64,000 nt of DNA from Eurosta solidaginis (GCF_040869045.1 NC_090321.1:182499596-182563595), one strand, 5' to 3'; counted from the first letter of the stretch, positions 10,601 through 21,640 are shown. Notes: generated by a model not told the origin, from the sequence alone. Translations and numbers: made by a program.

Positions 10601-12097
10601 GCCAGTTCAACCTAACCTAACCCGCATATATACATATATATCTTTCTAAATTGTTTACGGATAGGTAAAAGTTGGAAAGTGCGTGCTTGCTTTTTTGTTA
10701 GGGTCGCTCTTTAGTGATGCTGCGGTTAGAAAATTTAACATCTAATGGGACAGCCAAGCGGGTGTTAAAGCCTTGAGCTGTACTTGATCTCTCGCCTTTG
10801 CACGCGATTTATTTTTCAGAGCTATTGCCTATTCAATTTTATTCTGCCATAAAAAAGAGGCATGATTGTTAGCCGACATCGTTCATGCGTGCTATGTACA
10901 GCTCTGTATAAAATAGGTAAAACTGTAAAGCATACCTGAGGATTCTCCAGCTCCGGAGCATTAGCTAAGCTCCATGCAAGTGCTAAGACGTTCTCACCCG
11001 TCGTCTGGCAGGTACGAGGCTGCAGAGTTTGAAAATTATCAAATTTAGTGTGATAGACGTAACCATTGAGCGTATGTGCCATATCCAAGCCAGGTAACAT
11101 GCCGTAGTCGCGAAAGATGCGATAGTCGGTATCTGCTGGCATTACATCATTTTGAAATAACTCTTCGGCAATTGTGTTGCCATGGGGATGTGGCGCACTC
11201 GACTTGTAGTATTTCATAAGCCAAGGATGATTCGGACCAGATTGAAAGATAATATCACGACCACCCGAACCCGCAGAGTCCAAATTGATAAAAGCTCTGC
11301 AAAAGATATTTTTTGGTTTATATAGATATTTTATTATTCTCAAAAAATGTTAAACAATTTTACTTACTTGCAATCTAGTGCCCATCTATGTGAGGTAATG
11401 AAGCCATGCGATGCCAATAGTCCAGACTCCTCGGCACCATTGAAAAGGAATACTATAGAATTTCTAAGCTGCTTTTCTGACCTCGAGATCACTCTAAGCG
11501 TCTCCAACATAATCGCAATCATTACTCCATCATCTCCTGCTCCAGGCGAACTTGGTGCCGAATCAAAATGGGCATTAATCAACAAACTCGTTGCTCGAGT
11601 GACATTTTTGGGCGCCAATTTTACCACAACATTTGTTATATTTTGATAACTGGTAGCCGAACCAAACAACGCAAACTCCCCTGTTGCATGTTGTACCTCC
11701 ACTTCAATGTCGTATAAATCAAGACGTGCCTCGGCTTTTACTTTTTCAATCTCTTCAAGTAGAAAACTAACTGCCAGAATTTCATTTTCAACACTGCCCA
11801 CTACTTTAACACCAATATTTGATAATTTGAATAATTGCATTTGACAACGCCCTCCTATGAATTGATCGGCATGCGAGATCTCGTCAAATATGTTAAGTGT
11901 TTCAGGATACTGATAAAAACTAGGTATGACTGTGATTAAGAAAATTATTAACCAGACAATGCAGTAAATGGGTGCCCAGAAGCAGCTGAGTTTCTCGTTC
12001 TTCTTCTCGTGCCCAATGTTGCCGTATATGCGTTTCTCGTTCTTCATCGATTGGACGTTGTTGTCTTTTTCAAGTTTTGGCTCCGTGGCGGTCATTT
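1625..12097 (-). CDS. Endoplasmic reticulum metallopeptidase 1-like, gene 1 (eight exons, 3' end off window)
   Basis: This gene encodes an M28-family zinc aminopeptidase-like protein of the ER membrane; the in vivo substrate is unknown. Coding exons, all on the minus strand, are 12095-11368, 11296-10936, 9241-8852, 8697-8529, 8468-8284, 2829-2686, 2376-2198 and 1901-1625. Phases join throughout, giving 811 codons. The ATG at 12,095 sits two bases inside an exon preceded by a polypyrimidine tract and CAG, so a 5' untranslated exon is likely. One membrane segment lies near residues 40-60. The metal-site motifs are present: H-x-D at 176-178, a DD pair at 188-189, an EE pair at 222-223, NLDSAGSGG near 247, and a late histidine at about 325. 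A run of hydrophobic segments and a C-terminal luminal domain follow. Human ERMP1 is about 900 residues, so only a final exon of some 55 codons is missing; the matching exon of gene 2 is at 25,137-24,970. The introns carry a PLE remnant, an I-like LINE, and the SINE with its nested LTR element. The exons look intact. Family assignment is firm; orthology to a particular fly gene is not settled. Confidence 0.9.
1985..2165 (-). mobile_element. Penelope-like element terminal remnant in gene 1 intron
   Basis: It occupies most of the 296-bp intron between the last two visible exons of gene 1. A degenerate hammerhead-like motif lies on the minus strand at 2,048-2,086 and is closely related to those at 21,532 and 28,631. 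The core G before the AAA is changed to C, so self-cleavage is unlikely. Inverted words (ggaacgatt near 2,010 and aatcgttcc near 2,118) and the trailing ccctgtcggaaaat mark the same terminal family. Confidence 0.65.
2950..3690. repeat. Degenerate cccgaaat/ccaaaat short-period repeat in gene 1 intron
   Basis: Words like tcccgaaat, gatcccgaa and agtcccaa recur through this stretch with irregular 10-25 base spacing. Open frames of about 125 codons on the minus strand come from the periodicity and have no recognisable domain. It lies in the intron between gene 1 exons 8468-8284 and 2829-2686. Confidence 0.55.
3723..4393 (-). repeat. 3' LTR of the Gypsy-type element
   Basis: This is 671 bp long with TGTTACGAA and TTCGTTACA ends in element sense. 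It matches the LTR at 6,943-7,613 at every place I compared. Confidence 0.93.
4394..4408 (-). promoter_or_regulatory. Polypurine tract
   Basis: In element sense GGTGGAGGGCAG directly precedes the 3' LTR, the expected place for the plus-strand primer of an LTR retrotransposon. It overlaps the stop codon of the ORF at 4,405-4,407. Confidence 0.65.
4405..6891 (-). CDS. Gag-protease polyprotein fused to an integrase C-terminal tail
   Basis: An uninterrupted ORF of 828 residues. Residues 1-45 resemble a SAP DNA-binding motif. Residues about 90-215 form a coiled coil made of near repeats around the words SSQLEEQKTYM and SQLESQEARISE. Residues 245-410 match a retrotransposon Gag domain. A CCHC zinc knuckle (CLKCGNPGHIARHC) is at 448-461. 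A retropepsin active site DTGAS is at 528-532 and the flap-side ILGVDFL near 592-598. The chain passes through a basic linker (640-735) into a segment typical of the integrase C-terminus (LAGDLVLLYNPHR, then a GPYKI box). Reverse transcriptase, RNase H and the integrase core are missing without a frame break. It could make particles and process them, but would need enzymes from an intact relative to move. Confidence 0.92.
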   Translation of the reverse strand: MAKFSELKIQQLKKELESRGLNTSGVKLELQARLREAMEAEGIDVEEYDFHLDGEEVTKIEEKNETSQTVTSTDLNMILAAISAQTSTVASMSSQMSSQLEEQKTYMASQLEEQKTYMSSQLEEQKTYMSSQLESQETRITSKMETQLAEQKTYMASQLESQEARISEMTSQVSSQLEDQKTYMASQLEAQEARMSEISAEILEQVSSKLEAQDAKMAQFQAEVDDLKGRMEQLQLNRPAVSASNPKVKTPSFDGSAPFQVFKLQFEKTAAVNQWNAEDKVAALFVALKGPAAEILQTIPEYERNHYETLMSALERRYGSEHRKQIFQIQLQNRYQKANETLQEFASDIERLAHLANADAPVEYTERVKIQSFINGIRDVETKRATYANPKPTFAETVSQALIQETASLLCKPVFKARRVEVERPEWVETILEALKGSQQKNAGVIKCLKCGNPGHIARHCDLGPNSSNNVGGRKRKAGGDEQERVRGRELDPAIECPVISVSQIGRKSSSLTVRGNVDGKERILTVDTGASHSLIRSDLVNRRVKPLPGAKLRTVTGEYNQVQGEVICEVLIGKVMVLHKFVVAEIVDEVILGVDFLVDHDIKIDMQRRVMRYENQDVPLNFSLEKGFSSNRVLVEKTRQRPRKSKAKVDRSNGPNKSKSKVPARETLALTKPKRRRKMKQRIFEKECEGSFNPERTTVGKRGNDTDYAKQIRPAQALRSSSSAKQQSVKERTRVLSGTMKHRYHENNNSKSFLAGDLVLLYNPHRRKVVPSKFRCSWEGPYKIVKKLSDTIYRIQSTEKPRSRRVVHLAMLAAFKSRDLSDRDDQT
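6929..6940 (-). promoter_or_regulatory. Primer-binding site, tRNA-Leu type
   Basis: Two bases inside the 5' LTR, the element sense reads TGGTGTCAGAAG. This is complementary to a tRNA 3' end of the form CTTCTGACACCA. From memory that end belongs to a eukaryotic tRNA-Leu; a tRNA search of the host genome would confirm it. Confidence 0.65.
6943..7613 (-). repeat. 5' LTR of the Gypsy-type element
   Basis: This is the 671-bp upstream LTR in element sense, followed by the primer-binding site and the leader of the Gag ORF. It would hold the promoter. See the matching copy at 3,723-4,393. Confidence 0.93.
9700..10625 (+). pseudogene. 5'-truncated I/R1-like LINE remnant in gene 1 intron
   Basis: The frame from 9,739 reads like the end of a non-LTR reverse transcriptase, with KYLGIILDSKLSW and CKRMLGCAWGLSP. 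A shift near 10,060 leads to an RNase H-side C-terminus at 10,110-10,517 with a zinc-finger-like end (CRKCG, then HVVCSCPAL). The 3' end is a short caacctaacctaaccc run. The endonuclease and most of the reverse transcriptase are missing. It lies in the intron between gene 1 exons 11296-10936 and 9241-8852. The clade call rests on motif resemblance only. Confidence 0.75.
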
Positions 12098-12163
12098 CTG
12101 AGGAAAAAAGAAACACTTTTGTATTACTTACTACCAGAAAGACTTGTTTCTGCCCGATCTAAT

Positions 12164-14886
12164 GATTTCATGTATTTAAAAAATGTCCTTTATTTCCGTA
12201 ACTACCCCCTAACTACTATGATTGCGGTTGATCGAGTTAACCGTTGCTCGAAGTGGATATTTTTCTTACCAGGTTTTAGCATACAAACATACATCAAGAT
12301 GCAGATGGAATAATTCTTAATCTATTTTAGTCTTATCAATTGTCATCAGTTATCGAGAAGCAGGGATCATTCTAGGACTAAACGGGTGAAGGCCGGAAGA
12401 AGCGAGGAAACGTGAGACCCGCGCTGTGTTAAGAACATTAGGAAGAAGAATATAGGAAGTCAAATTGTCATCGAAGTGCGGAAAATTTTTATTTTGGGTT
12501 ATCATGTCTGTGCAGTGATGGAGGAAAACCTCAATAATCTAGTTGCTCGCCTCCTCTGTTCGTCAGAGTTACTTAATTGCTTTGGCGATTCGGCCCAAGT
12601 TTCGTTATCACTAATATTCTTACTCACTTAATATAACAAAACATAAAAATGGGTTGCACCCGGGAATAGTTTTTTGATCACTTCAAATCAATCATACAAT
12701 CTTAACGGCGATTGGCAGCCATCGTGTTAAGCTAACTGGTTAGGCCCGTTTCAAACCTTGCAAACCCATTACAATATTTAACGGATCTGCTATAACACAA
12801 AAGCAAATTAGTCCGAGCACTATCAATGGACTTACTTTAAAGAAATTTACACGAAAATATTGATCACTCATCACAGGGAACTTAGCATTGGTTTGGATCA
12901 GCCCCGCAAGGTAAGATACATTTGTTGTAACTAAAAATTTTTGTATGTGAACAATATATTTAGATACTAGGTTTAAATGATGTTATTATTATCCCACTTT
13001 TTATAGCTCCTACTTTGTATGGCTTTTTAGCCTCTGCAACCTATCATATCTCGTAATTTCTCTCTGATCTGCGTATCCCGACTTCTGTTGTCCCGATTTA
13101 CATTTTACCATTTTTTATCATTTACTTATTTCCTAAGTTAAAAATGTTATTTTGTTGCTGTACTATGCCGTTATGGGGGCCTTTGCTTGTGTAAATAGGA
13201 CTAGTTGTTGGAGAATGCTAGGGATGTAAGTGACAAAAATACTTGGAATTGCGTACGTGATAGCAACAGAACAATATCAGTTTTTAGCACAGTTGACACA
13301 ATATTTTAATTAGGCTTTTAAAGAGGGATTACTAATATTTTTTTTTTTTTGCACAAATGATCATCTGTGACGCCAGTTTTTCAAAATCGCCGAAACAGAG
13401 TATCCATATTTTCGATGTAGAGACCTGCTTCCGATATTCCTTCCCTATGTTATCGCAAAGCTGTGGAACGTTGGTGACGCAGCTGAATTTTCTTTGTTCT
13501 AGGGATTGTTGCCAATTTCATTGAAGGCTTTGTAAAACAAAATTCGAAGCAGTTATACTCAAAAAATTCCAGATAAGCCATAGCAATTTTTTAAAAATGT
13601 TATTTTTCAACTATTCCTAAATAAATATACAATCTGCGTCTTATTTAAGAAATTTAACTTATATTTTATTTTGATGATTATGTTTTGATTTATAGTTTAA
13701 GTTTTTCGGGATTTCTTTATAACTGTATTTTGTCTTGTCTAGATGTTTTTTTAAGTTCGCGATTATGAAGTACTTCCCCTTGATATTTGTTAAGTGTATC
13801 TAGAATCTTATTTGTGCCATCGATTTTGCCACAGTTGGATATTGCGTTTTGCCCATTTGCAATATAAATTTTTATTACTCACGCAATTGTTAAATTTGTG
13901 GCTGATATCAAAAAAGTATTGCGCTTATTTTTTAAATTTTGTGTTTGTTGTTTTTCATTTAACATCATTGATAATAATAGGTGAATCGATAATACATATT
14001 TGACATAATGTGGGAAAAACTCCTGATTTTCCTGTTGAAAGCGAAAAACCACACAAACTGCCTTTCCAAACTGTTAAAATTTTTTTATTATTACATCTTT
14101 AAATTTCATTCTCATCATTTTTACATAACGCGCTCAAAGAAACTTCCAAAAATTCCCTTTTCCAAATCTGGGAAGTTATGGTATAAATTTAAAGAAATAC
14201 CGTTAAAAATAACTAACCATAAAAATTGCTAATAATATCCCACACGCAGTTCAAATAACGTCTAAAAATAAGTCACCATATAATTCAGCGATAACGTCGA
14301 CACACCTTATATAGCTAGCGCAGATAATAAATGAAGACGTGTGGCATAGATTTTATGCACATAAAGATTTCTTGACTATGAGACAGCAATTTTAATGAAA
14401 TTCGGAGAGTATATACTTGATGAAGGCGCTTGTGTATATAGATTTGTATAAAAATACTTCTTTATCCTTACGCATTTTCGTATATACTAGATTCCAATTT
14501 ATTCAAGCCTCTTTGGTCTTATGACGTCTTTGCGGGAACATATTTTCCAGTTTTTACGATATTCGCTCTAAGCAGTTAATTATAAAAAATTTATAATATA
14601 TGAAATCTTCAGTAATGAAGTCTTGAAACTCTGATCACTTAGTTGTAACTATGTAATAATATAAGGATAGATATAAGGCCTGCTAGAGAAAGATCTGCAA
14701 ATTTAGAACTCCCTATAAAGTTTTTAATATTGACAAATTACGCTGTAAATAAATTATTTTTGAATTGGTGTTTCAATTTTATTTTTTTTTTGAATATATT
14801 AGCTTCTAAAGTCAAGCCTTCAATAACGAGAGAATGGACTCATAATCCTAATGTTGTTTAAAAAAGGCGACAGTCACATGTACATA
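12164..14886. other. AT-rich intergenic DNA upstream of gene 1
   Basis: I see no exon, RNA gene or recognisable mobile element here. Any 5' untranslated exon and promoter of gene 1 probably lie in this stretch, but no TATA box or initiator stands out. Homopolymer A and T runs are frequent (for example near 13,340 and 14,780). Confidence 0.5.
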
Positions 14887-15550
14887 CTATGCCACTGCAC
14901 AAAAAACACTTTTGCGCCACAGCAAAGGTGGCTTAGAACGAAGTTGAGTCAGGGTGTCTCGTGTATCCCTTGGTAGTGTGCATTCTTCTTCTGCAAGAGT
15001 AGAACAGTGTATATTGATCATGCGCGTCCTGGCAAAAACGTTTGCCGATGCTGTGTGAATTCGGCTGATGACCTTCTTATACTCGTCTGAATCCAACAGC
15101 TGTATTGGCAGGTGCCGAATCTCATCATAGTAGTTATGGAGATGTTCCCGTAACCCTCTTGGGGGCGGAGCTAGATCAAGCAGTTGTTTGCTAGGCTGTC
15201 CTAGTTTCTGACAAATTAGCTAAAACTGCCTGTTAAGAATTTCGTTGTGCTCTTTAATGTTGAGCTTTTTGGCCTAGCTATGTAGATGATGTTCATGGAT
15301 TATAAGCAGACATCACGTGGCAGTTCTGAGTGCAGCATTTAGGCAGGTCTGCAGTCTTTCCAGTATGTGTTTTTAAGACCAGGCGGCCAAACTGGTGACG
15401 CGTAGCACATGAGCGACCGGCCAATTGCTTTATACGTGTTTGGCAACGATTCTTTATCTTTTCCCCAAGTGTTGACAGCAAGGGACTTGAGAATTTTGTT
15501 GCGGCTTTGTACTTAAGCTTCAAACACATCGGCCATTCGTACAACGTCAC
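14887..15550 (-). pseudogene. Decayed 3' portion of jockey-like LINE
   Basis: On the minus strand, pieces resemble the C-terminal part of the jockey-like element at 55,148-59,102. APPPRGLREHLHNYY lies near 15,130-15,180 and EEECTLPRDTRDTLTQLRS at about 14,950, matching EEERILPKERVSLL and VALAQLRSGYC of the younger copy. The segment at 15,293-15,550 matches the end of its reverse transcriptase domain. Several stops and shifts show that it is dead. Confidence 0.7.
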
Positions 15551-15659
15551 AATGGTGCACCTGTAATTTTTGACGGACTTATCTCCAGCACATTACGCTT
15601 GTGCCACCCAAAATTGGTTCAATGACAACAATCTATATTATATTAAAAAAACTTGAATT

Positions 15660-15955
15660 CACCTTAAGGGACTTAGTTGCGGTCAAATGAGCGATATTGC
15701 GCACGGATGAAAGCAAAAGTTTTGAAAATAGGAAAAGCAACAAAAAGTATTACACCAGTAAAAATATATTGGCGAGCAGTGTTGCTAAAAATGGACAAAC
15801 CCGTTGGACAAAACTTGATGTCTGGTATCTCCAGAAAAGTTCATACGGTCATACGAACTAGAGGTTTACGCCGATCACTTTATCGGCGGCGGCGGCTAGG
15901 CAAACGCCGGTGTTCTTACTTTAAAAAGCTTGATTTTTCTATTTAAAAAAAGTAT
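15660..15955. repeat. Unassigned dispersed sequence with CGG-rich patch
   Basis: A short open frame (15,677-15,946) contains no domain I know. Its end, around 15,870-15,915, has a run of cggcggcggcgg flanked by gccg words. A similar GC-rich patch appears at 17,830-17,935, which suggests a dispersed repeat rather than a gene. Confidence 0.35.
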
Positions 15956-16059
15956 TTAGGAAAGGTTTTATTTGGATGTATTTAAGGAAATCAAAGTTTT
16001 GGGCATTTCGGAAAGATCCGGGGTTTTTGCCTTAAAAACTCGCAAATCGTTCAAAAATT

Positions 16060-16650
16060 CTCAGTAGTAGCTCTTTGCGGAGGGATTGTCCCTCGTTCAC
16101 TTACTCCAGGGAGGCTTCGAACCTAACCCGGGTCTTTGGAATTGGTACTGCTGCGTCTGCTGAAAAGAAATAGAGATACGTAAAATGGTTACACTTTTGT
16201 CTGTATATCACGTGCAAAGCGTAGTTTCACCTGGGGTTAACTCCTAATAATCGTCGCGACCACAATTTCTTTAAATCATTTGTGGCTCCTTGGCGGTCAC
16301 GCACAAAAGCGACTTACGGTTGCTATTCATGGTCTATTAATACTCATGCCTCTCGTGGTACAGGGCGCATCCAGTTTTTTCGAGCTTCAATTCCCGATGA
16401 TTAGGAGCTACAATTCCCGATGTGCGAACAGTAGCAATCCCGACCACCAGTCGCTACCACGCCTCCTGACCCTCACACTATATGCCAGCACAGAAGATAT
16501 AGGACTGCGACTTCGAACACATATGTACCTTCGTCGACGTCACTTTCCTAGAAGCTCTAGGTGTAGTTCCGAAGTCTTTCTAACGGATGTTTTTGTCGCG
16601 CTATGCTGCCGAGCTACACCAGAGAAACACCTTGAAACGTTAGGGAGTAA
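16060..16650 (+). pseudogene. Decayed 5' portion of jockey-like LINE
   Basis: Several blocks line up in order with the younger copy at 55,148 onward: ctgctgaaaagaaat near 16,150 with ctgccggaaaagaat near 55,380; ttgtggctccttg near 16,280 with the same word near 55,507; gccagcacagaa near 16,482 with the same word near 55,805; ttttcctaga-type words near 16,545 with 55,870. The zinc-finger coding part is no longer in frame. The open frame at 16,280-16,723 is incidental. Confidence 0.65.
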
Positions 16651-19600
16651 TTATTCGGCCAAGGATGCCGCCCTCGAAATCATAAGCAGTCTAAGTGGAT
16701 GTCATTGCGTAACTCATGGGTGAAAATCGTATAATCCTCGGCGCATCTACATAATTAAAATTTTACAAGGACCGTGGATACAATTTTTAAAATGTAGATC
16801 AAATTTTTCAGACGTCTGTGTTCACAACATTGATTTCAATAATTCGTTAAATGAAAACGATATTTTAGAATGGATGACCGCGAAGCTTCAGTTTTCAGAC
16901 TAGTTCGACTGTCCACTACTTTAGGGTAGTAGCACACACAGTCTTTAGTTCGACTGTCTTGGGAAAGCTTTTACCTCACCACTTAGAGTGTTCTTGCGAA
17001 GGACAAAGCCTCACCTGGTAGATATATGTGCCTACGTATTCACGTTTGTAAAAGGAGCCGTAACGCGTAGGTTATATTTAAACTTGGTTGGTAGGCTATA
17101 AACAATGTTATTCACTCCAAGGGACTAGTTTTGCATAAGGGCCGCCAACTTTAGGAAATGTCAAACCGGGAGACTTGGGTATCGAAGGATGAAGTGTGAA
17201 AATCAAAATTAAAATTTCAGACGCTACAGTATAGTTTCGCAAGTAAACAACAGGTGTTTAAGTGTAAGCCCAAGCGATCTTTCAAACCCTTCTCATACGT
17301 ACATATATCCTCAACTTAAGTATGAGGTAAGAATCATTTCAAAAGAGTCTTTATGCCCTAGAACCTACTAAAGGATTTTGCAACTGATTTCGCTTATTCC
17401 TTCAGCCAATCGCAATGTAAATTTTTTTTTAAAAATCGGCACCTTTTTTTTGGTAATTTCCTTTTTTAACAACTTGAGGTCACTTTGAAAACATGTTCGC
17501 TTTGTGCCATTTTATTTGCATTGTTAATTATCAATTTTTTGAAAAAAATAAGCAAAGTGAGCATATAAATTTATTATAAAACTTTTCTTTTAGTGTTTTG
17601 TTTTAATAACTTGATGAATTGGGTGATGCAAAGTCCGTGTTAAGCTGACATCGAAAGCGCCTGTTTTTTTTTAATAACTTATGAACAGTTAGAAAGAGTT
17701 AAATTTCTCAATTAGTTTCTTATAACTGGCAGTGATGCGCATCCGTTGATATCACTTTCGACCATATCCGACCAATTTTTGAAATGAACAATAAATGGCC
17801 TAAACAGTCTTAAATGAGTAGAAAATATAGTACCGCGCCGGACGCCGCTGCCGCCGCGCCGATATTTTTGGCATTCGGCGGAGGCGTGCCAAAATCGACT
17901 AAAATCGGCGGCGGCGGCGGCGGCGTATATCTCTAATACGGACAGCTATGTGGGCTATGGTTTAGGTAAACAGATTTCAATGAAAAAAAAAAAAAAATAG
18001 CTTCGATAACAGCTGTAACACAAAACAAAGGGGACTATATCTATAACCAGACCCATGTTCGTATGTATATTAATGTATTTTGGGCGCTTATTTAGGGGTT
18101 TGTGTCGAATTTGCCATTATACCCTCAAACTTCTGAGATAATTGCAGAAAACTGACAAGTGCTAAAAATGCGGTTATGAATATTAAATTAAAATTTTTAA
18201 GTCTTAAGTAAATTTATTTCTTTTGTATTTTTATGCCCCGATAAGTCTTCATGATTGATGTTCATATATCGAGAGCCTGCAAATGTTGCAATTATTTTAG
18301 TCAAAAATTTGCCCGTACATTGCATCGTCTTGTGAGGATGTTGTTATATGGGCTTTGATAAGTCGTTGGACCATAGGTCGTACTAAAGACAATTTCACAG
18401 TTTTATCCCCACATTGCACAACAGCTGCTTTGTCAAAAGGAACTAAACTTTTAACTAGATTTATTTAGAATTTTGTCCCACTCCCTTTCTTGCTTTCCTG
18501 GCGTCACACGATTTTGTCATTATGATTGAGTAACAAACCGTCGCAAATGTAATATTTTAATTTCCATCGTGTGTCTAGCATTTAATAAGTCGATTTCCTT
18601 TTAAGTCCAACTTAACCTGTCGGTTCGAAAGTTCATTTTTTGCATTACTTGAGCCATGTTACTATGCTGTCAAGCTCCGTATTTTTGGCAAATTTCATTA
18701 TAATCCATTACAGCATTTGAAGTATTTTTGACAATAAGATGTACGATCTATGCAATTATTTAACTCTCACATAACACAGTTGTTGTGTTTTTAGAAAGCT
18801 TTCACGAATGAGTTGAACTGAAATTTTTCATAATAATTCTAAAATGATCTGAAATAATGTCGACGCAAAGCTGAACCAGTCCAGAAATAGATTGTCTTAA
18901 AACATCATATATAATGCCCAACATTTCTAGTATTGAATGGTCCCTTATGTAATCCCTTAGTGAATACTAGCGAAGTTGTCGATAAATACTCCGATAGTAA
19001 CGATTAAACTAGCCTTGAAATATCTATCAAGCAAAATACATTGTTAGCATGTTACTGGCCATTCAAAGTAGCACTTCACGGTAATATTTAGTTTCTTGTC
19101 ACTCAAATATATATTCGTAAAAATCTTTTTCATTTTGCCATTTATTAGGTGGATTGAAATTTAGTTCAATAAAGCTAAACGGTTAAGCGCCAATTAAGTA
19201 AGTAAAGCTGAAATACTTTGGCCACGTCAATCGTATTGCATGGTTGAAAAAACATTTAATATTTTACCATTTTTGATGTTCTCTAAATTTTTACTTACTT
19301 ACTTAAGTTGTTCTCGCTTAAACCGGAAAATTTTAACAATTTTACTAGGGGACACCAATTTAGAGATAAAGCATTTAAAGATATTAATATCTAGTGAGCA
19401 CTCAAATTAACATAGATAAAACTTGCGATTATTCGAATAATCTAAACAAATCAGCTGTTCTAAAAGTGAAATTCGATTCATAAACGTACAGAAATCTTTA
19501 ATCGCATAGTCGATTGATCGAATTATTCGAATAGTTTGAAGAGCCCTACATCTAATCCGATCCAATCAATACAGCGGTAACTCACGAAATTAAGTCGACC

Positions 19601-19960
19601 ATTAACATTGGTATAACAACAGAAGATAAATTTTGTACTTACCTCTTGCTTTGCTTATTTTCTATATTAAAATGAACAACTAATTATTTGAACTGCAAAA
19701 AATGTTGCAACTGTTTCGATAAGGCCTTTGCTCAGTGCACTAATAACATGCATAAAATATCTCAGATTATATCGGGGAATTTAGGCAGGGATTGCAAAGA
19801 TTATTACTTATTCCAAAAATAACTATCAAAAGTTCATGCGGGAAAAGATCGTTTTAAATTTTGTGAATGAAATGAAGAATAATGAAGAAACCTGGAAATA
19901 AACACGTTGCATTATTAAAAACCAACAAATTATACACAAACCTATTTATACCATCTGAGA
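16651..19960. other. AT-rich intergenic DNA with scattered fragments
   Basis: I recognise no gene here. A GC-rich patch interrupts the AT-rich sequence at 17,830-17,935. Near 19,176-19,207 the words gcgccaattaagtaagtaa match the 3' end of the RTE-like element at 24,000-24,020. A reverse-sense copy of the ttacttacttacttaa run lies near 19,290-19,310. The rest is unannotatable by eye. Confidence 0.45.
17830..17935. repeat. CGG/GCC-rich patch in AT-rich DNA
   Basis: About 100 bp of gccgccgcgcc and cggcggcggcgg words, with gccg/cggc inversions, stand out from an otherwise AT-rich background. The strands are partly self-complementary, so a hairpin is possible. A shorter relative is at 15,870-15,915. 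I cannot assign it to a known family. Confidence 0.5.
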
Positions 19961-19964
19961 AGAA

Positions 19965-20366
19965 GGGCACCTGTGAATTCCAGCGAGTTGGGGGCTTAGA
20001 ATAAACCCGCGGTAGGTATGCCTGCCGTAAAATGCGACTAAAACACCAAATTGATTCAAGGGGTTGCCAGCGCAATATATAGCTTCTCCAACCCAATTGT
20101 CAACCTCACCTTCCCGTGGTGAATGCTGTTTCATTAACAGCCGAGGCTCTGGCGACCCCGAACTCCTGATGGATCTAGGGGGTGGGAGCGCGTGATGGCC
20201 TAGAAGGTTTCAAGATTTCGTTCCCGAAATGGTCGGGCTAGTACCTTTATAGTGCTTGTTGCCTGAACGTACCGGATCTGCATCCGGCAAGGGACCATCA
20301 ACATCGATAACACTCCGCAAGGCATTCGGAGAGTGTCCTTATCGCTACAACAACAACAACAACGGG
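19965..20366 (+). mobile_element. LINE 3' end fragment with CAA tail
   Basis: The stretch ends with ctacaacaacaacaacaac near 20,345-20,362, a 3' tail like that of the jockey-like LINE ending at 59,102. Before it lies a GC-richer, non-coding segment typical of a 3' untranslated region. The block ggcaggtatgcctgcc and its neighbours recur in part at 38,690-38,765 and 44,290-44,400. No open reading frame survives. Confidence 0.5.
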
Positions 20367-21267
20367 TACCCGTGCCTATGCGCAACATTTTTTATTATTA
20401 TTTGATATAATAGAATTACATACATCCAAACAAAAAGTATACCTAATATAAGCGTCTTAAAAAAATTAAAAATCCGGAAATTAGTCAAAAGGGGAAAACT
20501 GAAAAATGAAGGGCACTGCAAACATCATGACCTTTATTACCAATAGTGGTAGGGTAGTAACATTGATGAAATAGTCAAATGAAAATCTGTACTATTGATA
20601 TGTTTGCATTTTCATGTTTTTCGAAATTTTAACTTATATTTTCGAGTGAACAGTGTGAGTATATAAACGTCTTATAGTTAATTGGAAATTCGTAGGGATA
20701 TGTTTTTCAAAAATCTTTCCAAACCTTCTGTATTTTTATGAATACGGGTGTTAGTTTTTATTAAAATGTTTTTTTAATAAATATCTCTTGATTTACAAAT
20801 TTAAATGCTATAAAGCTCTTTTCATCGTACTTTGAATTTTCAAATACAAATGTTATATTAGGACCATGGTTTTAAGGTGTACTTTTTCTTTTAGATAAGC
20901 AAACAAAACAAGCGCATAATAAAACAATTTTATATTAATTACGACTTTGCGGGTGCTGACTAATATATTTTCATAAAAAATGGTACGGCTAGTCAAGACT
21001 TTACACTTAATTTGGCTCGAAATTTAACTGTAGTTCGGCCGACGAGCCACCGGGGTGACTTTTTCAAATTCTCCCCTCAAAAAACACATTTTAATAAATT
21101 TTTTTAACTCATTTTCCGTAACCTCTTAACTTTAAGAATTTTAGGTCGAAAAAATACAAAAAAAGGTTTTATAATTTTAGTCATAGACTACTGTAACTGG
21201 TTAAACACTTTTATTCTTTTTCTGGCAGTCACAGGGGTGACTGCGTCGGCCAAATTTAGGTGTAACA
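20367..21267. other. AT-rich intergenic DNA
   Basis: I see no gene, exon or recognisable mobile element in this stretch. Confidence 0.4.
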
Positions 21268-21490
21268 AGTAAAGGTGTCTAAGTTCGGGTGTAACCGAAC
21301 ATTATATACTCAGCGTGAGCTTCAATTGTACATTTCATTTCAGATAAATTACTTTTCTACATAACACGTGGCACCGCTCGTTTAAAAAATAATGTCTCCC
21401 CCTTTCCTCTTACAATAAAACTTGATAAGTAAAATATAATTGATGCGAAACTATTATTTTTTTTTAGTTATAGCTTATTATTCTGTATAT

Positions 21491-21640
21491 TGGAGCGATT
21501 TTCCGTCATCCCTTATCAAATTTGGTTTCGAGACAAACCGGTTTCGGCGTTGTGCCATCATCAGTGTCGATTTTCATTCTGGAGAGCAACCCTGTCGGAA
21601 AATCAACAAAACAAAATAAGTCACTTGTTATTCTAGTCTA
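21491..21640 (-). mobile_element. Penelope-like element terminal remnant
   Basis: It carries an intact copy of the hammerhead-like motif on the minus strand at 21,532-21,568. The flanking words tccgtcatcccttatcaaattt and ccctgtcggaaaatcaac also accompany the motif in the PLE ending near 28,750. No coding part is attached. Confidence 0.7.
21532..21568 (-). ncRNA. Hammerhead-like ribozyme motif
   Basis: The 37-nt motif on the minus strand reads, in order: arm GACA; core CTGATGA; one extra T; stem II GGC and GCC around loop ACAAC; GAA; the palindrome ACCGGT; T; arm TGTC. The first and last arms pair. The tiny palindromic helix III would fit a motif acting as a dimer, as described for hammerheads of Penelope-like elements. 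The extra T after the core departs from the textbook sequence, so activity is unproven. Confidence 0.6.

Noticed and set aside
16280..16723. 147-codon open frame
   Set aside because: Its DNA aligns in blocks with the 5' part of the jockey-like LINE in other frames, so it is incidental.
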